DNA from: Rapana venosa | Taxonomy: Eukaryota > Mollusca > Gastropoda > Neogastropoda > Muricidae | Assembly: GCA_028751875.1 (NCBI GenBank) | Contig: CM054140.1 | Span: 47,705,461 to 47,769,460 of the forward strand | DNA length: 64,000 nt | Direction: 5' to 3' | Part shown: piece after piece, positions 60,060 to 64,000 of the stretch | Layout: each line of letters starts with the position of its first letter | Position numbering within the stretch: position 1 is the stretch's first letter | The notes under the pieces: generated by a model | What the model saw: the letters and a program-made list of their open reading frames with translations, nothing else | Database searches by the model: none | Told to the model about the DNA's origin: nothing | Program-made: the position numbers and the translations under genes

Positions 60060-63000
60060 TTCAATCTAATGTTCACTGTATATATTCTAATACATTTTTT
60101 TTATTTGAATATTCTGTATTCATATGTATGAACTGTACATTCAGGAGGATTGGAGTTTGCTTGAATGGTTGCCCATTAAGATAAAAGAAACACACTCACA
60201 CATGTTTACACACACACACGTTCACGCACATGTGTGCGCACACACATCATGCCATATGCATTAGTTTCACTGTACTGAAAAAACACACATACCACGCACA
60301 CATGCTAACACTTATTATATGTTAAGTAAGGTTGACCAGTTAATTGGTTTTCATATGATTAACAGATATTCAATGGTGATCATATAAATATATCGCCATT
60401 TTTTATTTACCTGCTGAACTCATTGGATTTATGATAAGGGCGATAGCATTTTCTTGAAAGGTAAATAGTCCAGGCTTCATTAATCGTAAGACCTGGTGAT
60501 GCAGATGACATTCATGTAATGATTTCTCTACTAATGGATTGATTTTAACATGGATATATCCCCGAAGTCAGAATGCAGCTACCTTAATGGTGGGCAAACA
60601 GCTGGATTCACAAAATCTCAACACTGATGAACCTTGTAGCTCTAGCTGAGGAATGAAAACAAAATCATTGGATATCAGTGTACTTCAAACTGTAGCACAA
60701 TGATATATACATATACTTCAAAACTTACTTCAAGTCTACAAAAAGCACGAAATCTATCAAATCTATCAATCCAAATGATTAGTTTGTGTATGTACCCAAC
60801 ATTTCTCGTCTGAGTTAAAAAATGTCTACACCTTACTGCTTTGAATTTTGCAGGCAATTTAATAACAAATCGTCAGATGATGGATATGATAGCTTGTCTT
60901 ATATAACCATGTCTAACTTAAAAACTCCACACTTTTTATGAATCACGCAGATGACTTAACGTTAAGGTAAAAAAAAATTATTTTTTAAAAAAAGCTTTTC
61001 ATTATTGGTTTTGTATTCACAGAATAGTACAGAGAATCTGTGGATGTCCCAGGTTTAAACCATTTTACATTTGCATTAAAAGCAAATATTCTTAGTTTGA
61101 ATTTTTCATGATATAATCTATGCCATTATTTGTTGGTAACTTTCAGAAATTTTTCTACTCAGAAACTTTTTTTTGCTTTGCTTTTCATAATTTGATGCCA
61201 GTTTTGTTTGAACAAACAAATACGTGTCTTTTTCAGTTCTAGAGCAAACTGGTGCTCATTTCCTACTCCCTGGGACAACCACACTTTCAAACCACTAATC
61301 TGATAAAAGCTTTTTAACCTGACAAACCCAATTCTTTGTATCCAGTTCCATATGAGTAATCACCTTTTGCTCTTCGCAAATGTTCTCATGTATTCAAAAG
61401 GACGTCTTCCTGTTCCCGGTTCAGCTTAGAAGCTTGTATTAGATTAATGTGTAAATACAGCCCCCAAAAAAGACAATTGTTCTTCTTGAATTTTCTTCCA
61501 GTGCTCAGACAGCAACTATTATTGTCTGTCATATGAGCAAATATGTGTTGCATTACCATTAAGCGACTTACACGTCAGGCCCAGCATATCCTATTTCTGT
61601 GTGGAAAAAAAAATTATGAAGTAGCTATGTACCTTTTTCTTAATGTGGATCTTAAGTTTTTAAAAAAAAAGGATCTTAAGTTAAGGCCCCATATTTCAGC
61701 AGAATGAGTAAGTAGAAGTTCAACCTGTGTGGTAACCATTTCCAAACTAAAGAATTAACTAAATGCAATTTTATTAATGATTTAAAATTTTCAACAAACG
61801 TTCTTCCTTCCTGCAAGATTTTTCATTAAAGCGAACAACATTCAGGTTGTACTTTTCTCTGTTTAATTGAAGTAAACTACATTATGAAACGTTTTTCTGT
61901 TCTATTCTACATGAACATTTATGGCATTGTGTGTTTTCGCCCCAACAGGTTCACAGTACCTGTGTCAGCTCTAGCCATAGAGGTAGACATCAGAGACTGT
62001 ACTTTAGATTCCTGTGACCTGCAGCTGACAACCCCTGAGGACGAGTTGGGTCAAAAGCTGACAAAAAACTGCAGCAATGTGAAAAATGTGACCTGCACCT
62101 TGCTCCTGCCTACCCCTCTCCTTGGTGTTCAGCAGTATGTGCATCTTCAGCTGCTGACGGAAGGAAATGCCACTATGGTTGTGGATCTTAAATCAGAGGG
62201 TAGGAAACAATTTGTGGGGATTTTGGGTGTTGTATCTTTTGCTCCTCAGCTAGAGGTCTGAGGTTCACCAATGGTGAGATTTTGTGTGTGCAACCACTTT
62301 TGCCCACCATACAGGAAGCCACATTCCGACTTAGGGGATGTATGCTGGGTATGTTTGTGTCTCCGTAACCCATCAAACACTGACATCAATTACGGGATCT
62401 TTGACATGCATATTTGATCTTCTGCATGTGTATATATTCATAAAGGGAATTAAGGCACTGGCAGGTCTGCACTGGAAGATCATAAAAATCCCCACCGACA
62501 CCACCTACATTCGGACCATGACTTCATGGACCCATGGGATGGCAGTAAAATGGTCTTAACCACTTGGCTATAACATCTGTCTGAGAATGATTAAAAAAGA
62601 AATGTACATCGGTAGGGTGTTTTTTTGTGGTTTTGTTTATATATGTGTTTTTAGATCTGAGTCAAGTGTGTGTGTTTGCGGGTGTTTGTCCACATATGCA
62701 TGCTTTGTGTGCGTGTTTGTGTGTGCCTGCTACAGTGGTTCATCTGTCTTCTCTGTTCCATTTGAGATATAGTATTCTGGTCAGAATCCTTGATAATGTG
62801 TTATGTAATGAAAAATGGCAAAACCCTTGGGGTTTTTTTGTGTGTCTATCAAAATGTGATGTCAAGGAAAATGGCAAAACCTTTGGGTTATTTTTTTGTG
62901 TCTATCAAAATGTCATGTTTGCAGTAATGTGCAGCTGTGTCACAGCAATGAAATAATTTTCTTTAACAACACAAATATAAGATTATCATTATTCTCAACA

Positions 63001-63402
63001 AATTTGTGGAAACGAGGTCTTCTTTTGACTTGATCACCATTCCTTTCCCTTTTGTCATTCTTAATTGTATTTTAATTCATCTCATTCTTCTTTTTACTAT
63101 CGAGATCATAGACCATTAAGAGTTTTTTTAATGTTTTTTGTTTTTGTTTTTTATCAGACTGTCTTCCAGCAGAGTCATCATCAGACACAAATCAGTCCTG
63201 TATTTTGGAACCGAAGTTGGATCGTTACCAGAAGCCTGCAGATTTCAGCATCAGTTTTGTTCGTCTGGTGAACGACACTGTAGAGGACAACAAATTCAGC
63301 TTATCCAATGGCAGCGTGACTGTCGTCCCCTTCACCCTGGAAAGGATGACCGACATGGGCGGTACTCTCAGTATCAAGGTCACTCTGAAGAAAGAGGATA
63401 TG
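55586..63402 (+). CDS. PGAP6: TMEM8/PGAP6-type GPI-processing membrane protein (first 6 exons, 3' partial)
   Basis: PGAP6 (TMEM8A) is a membrane phospholipase A2 that acts on GPI-anchored proteins at the cell surface; TMEM8B is its close relative. Exons 55586-55664, 57533-57701, 58931-59135, 59832-59968, 61949-62199 and 63158-63402 join in phase to 362 codons and continue past the window. Residues 1-26 form a signal peptide: MKKKRM, a hydrophobic core, then a polar end. The ectodomain carries RVSYYTNYASITPVRFPVP, WSF.A.KS.....KTISIYLQYGSLPLANPLNETYP and HHSVMMPQGGDWYAIAFIPE, all patterned as in the TMEM8 N-terminal domain. I count at least eight N-glycosylation sequons (for example NETY, NVSV, NVTC, NATM, NDTV). 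The EGF-like region and transmembrane domain with the catalytic site would be encoded beyond the right edge, so activity cannot be judged here. Confidence 0.9.
55751..55779 (+). repeat. (CA)n microsatellite
   Basis: About 14 CA units in the first intron of TMEM8. Confidence 0.92.
56955..57390 (+). mobile_element. SINE-S1, second tail type, diverged full length
   Basis: Head GGCAGGATAGCCTAGTGGTT, body GGAGTTAATACACTAATTGA and AAAGTCCTTCAGATGAGACT, tail ACTCCTGAAGTTGGAATGGA to GAGCTCTAGCTGAGGTATGC. First intron of TMEM8. Confidence 0.78.
57533..57701 (+). CDS. PGAP6: TMEM8/PGAP6 exon 2
   Basis: Acceptor ttgttgcag, donor GTAAGA, phase 1 to 2. Encodes ETEAVVWRSEQRVSYYTNYA and SITPVRFPVPSLTGEAVWSF, which follows the Q-R-V-S-x-Y-x-N-Y-A-S ... 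R-F-x-V-P ... W-x-F pattern of the TMEM8 ectodomain. Confidence 0.92.
58931..59135 (+). CDS. PGAP6: TMEM8/PGAP6 exon 3
   Basis: Acceptor gttattccag, donor GTATGA, phase 2 to 0. Encodes YLQYGSLPLANPLNETYPEH and VMMPQGGDWYAIAFIPETNK. The Y-G-S-x-P-x-x-N-P and P-x-x-G-x-W-Y-x-A-(F/Y)-(I/L) blocks are family-typical. Confidence 0.95.
59832..59968 (+). CDS. PGAP6: TMEM8/PGAP6 exon 4
   Basis: Acceptor aacctaag, which is purine-rich with the pyrimidine tract some distance upstream; donor GTGAGT, phase 0 to 2. Encodes GLTLQCEYKFSASLDLKEMP and a strand-rich segment ending GDGMWVG. A pure (TA)n tract starts 34 bp after the donor. Confidence 0.9.
60002..60056 (+). repeat. (TA)n microsatellite
   Basis: Pure TA repeat of about 27 units, 34 bp after the TMEM8 exon 4 donor. 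Confidence 0.95.
60555..60665 (+). mobile_element. SINE-S1 tail fragment, second tail type
   Basis: CCCCGAAGTCAGAATGCAGC, TGGTGGGCAAACAGCTGGAT and AGCTCTAGCTGAGGAATGAA. Intron of TMEM8. Confidence 0.6.
61949..62199 (+). CDS. PGAP6: TMEM8/PGAP6 exon 5
   Basis: Acceptor ccccaacag, donor GTAGGA, phase 2 to 1, 251 nt. Encodes FTVPVSALAIEVDIRDCTLD and several cysteines (DCTLDSCDL, NCSNVKNVTC) typical of a disulfide-bonded ectodomain, then YVHLQLLTEGNATMVVDLKS. Confidence 0.92.
62238..62342 (-). mobile_element. SINE-S1 tail fragment, second tail type
   Basis: Plus strand reads CTCCTCAGCTAGAGGTCTGA, TTCACCAATGGTGAGATTTT and GAAGCCACATTCCGACTTAG, the reverse complement of the tail. It begins 38 bp after the TMEM8 exon 5 donor. 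Confidence 0.65.
63158..63402 (+). CDS. PGAP6: TMEM8/PGAP6 exon 6
   Basis: Acceptor ttttatcag after a long T-rich tract, donor GTAAGA, phase 1 to 0. Encodes CLPAESSSDTNQSCILEPKL then FSISFVRLVNDTVEDNKFSL and VPFTLERMTDMGGTLSIKVT. The next exon is outside the window. Confidence 0.93.
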
Positions 63403-64000
63403 GTAAGATACTCTATTCTGATACTCAGAATTTTTCTGTTTTGTTGTTGTTTTTTTGGTATTGTATTGTATTGTCTTGTGTTCTTTCTTCTTCGTTGTCA
63501 GACGCTCAGACAGCAACTATTGTTTGTTATATAAGTGAAAATGCATCATGTTGTCATGCGTACACGTCAGGCCCAGCGCATCCAACTTCGGCATAAGAGA
63601 GAATTGTTATCGTTTAAGTCTTTCCTGGGGGAAAAAAGTCAGGAGAGTGGGCCAAGAAGGCAGAAAATAGACAAGAAGGCAGTGACGGAAAGAAAAGAAG
63701 CAAGGCAGAAACAAAGAGTGATAGAAAAGAATTTTCTAACATACAATTTCCAGAAGGTGGGGATGCTATTTATACTGACAGGTCCCTGGCATCCCCACAG
63801 GTGACTACTGTATTCTATAGTATTGTATTGTCTACCACTTTCAGACACAGCAAACTTCTCTGCATGAAATTTGGGTTGGTCTCTTGTGGAGAGTGTGTTA
63901 CCACAAGAGCAACACCACCAATTATTCCTTTTTTTCGGGGGGGGGGGGGTTAAATTTTTCCTGTCGTCATGAGAGTGAACTTTAAAAAAAAAATTTCTAA
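63403..64000. other. TMEM8 intron at the right window edge
   Basis: It starts with donor GTAAGA, contains the dispersed repeat at 63.49-63.83 kb and a poly-G run near 63940, and shows no further exon before the edge. Confidence 0.6.
63485..63830 (+). repeat. Dispersed repeat (GACAGCAACTATTGT family)
   Basis: CTCAGACAGCAACTATTGTT, ACACGTCAGGCCCAGCGCAT and CCAGAAGGTGGGGATGCTAT recur near 61500-61600 (first two) and 40690-40860 (last, with the same AAGGCAG/AAGACAGAAAGAGA purine-rich stretch). It is a dispersed element of unknown class, in the TMEM8 intron at the right edge. Confidence 0.5.

Overview
The window is animal nuclear DNA. Its genes are split by GT-AG introns, and three different non-LTR retrotransposons, abundant tRNA-derived SINEs and many long microsatellites fill the rest. 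The gene sequences and repeat style suggest a lophotrochozoan, most likely a gastropod mollusc; this is an inference from overall character, not a species call. Only three protein-coding genes can be supported, but all three can be traced exon by exon with matching splice phases.

Layout. (1) 2.86-26.4 kb, plus strand: thirteen exons of a PDE7-type cAMP phosphodiesterase. All metal-binding and catalytic motifs are present, and the last exon adds a C-terminal tail of about 340 residues that vertebrate PDE7 lacks. The 5' start lies upstream of the window. (2) 26.4-39.2 kb: long non-coding stretch (3' UTR and intergenic) with two striking minisatellites of 57 and about 34 bp. (3) 39.3-53.2 kb, minus strand: a mitochondrial fission regulator gene (MTFR1/MTFR2 family) with seven well-supported coding exons and one probable small terminal exon at 39.3 kb. 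Its last intron carries an old RNase H-bearing LINE split by a younger RTE-like LINE (42.04-45.27 kb, 12-bp target duplication). (4) 55.6-63.4 kb, plus strand: the first six exons of a TMEM8/PGAP6-type GPI-processing membrane protein, beginning with a signal-peptide exon and running off the right edge.

PDE7 and MTFR are convergent, tail to tail, as I recall for human PDE7A-MTFR1 and PDE7B-MTFR2, so this looks like an ancient microsyntenic pair. MTFR and TMEM8 are divergent and appear to share a compact promoter near 55.45 kb with a perfect ETS/GABP-type site. I see no functional RNA genes, CRISPR arrays or prokaryote-style systems. The unusual content is mainly the PDE7 tail, the conserved gene pair, the shared promoter, the nested retroelements and several recent tandem duplications, one of which copied a splice donor.
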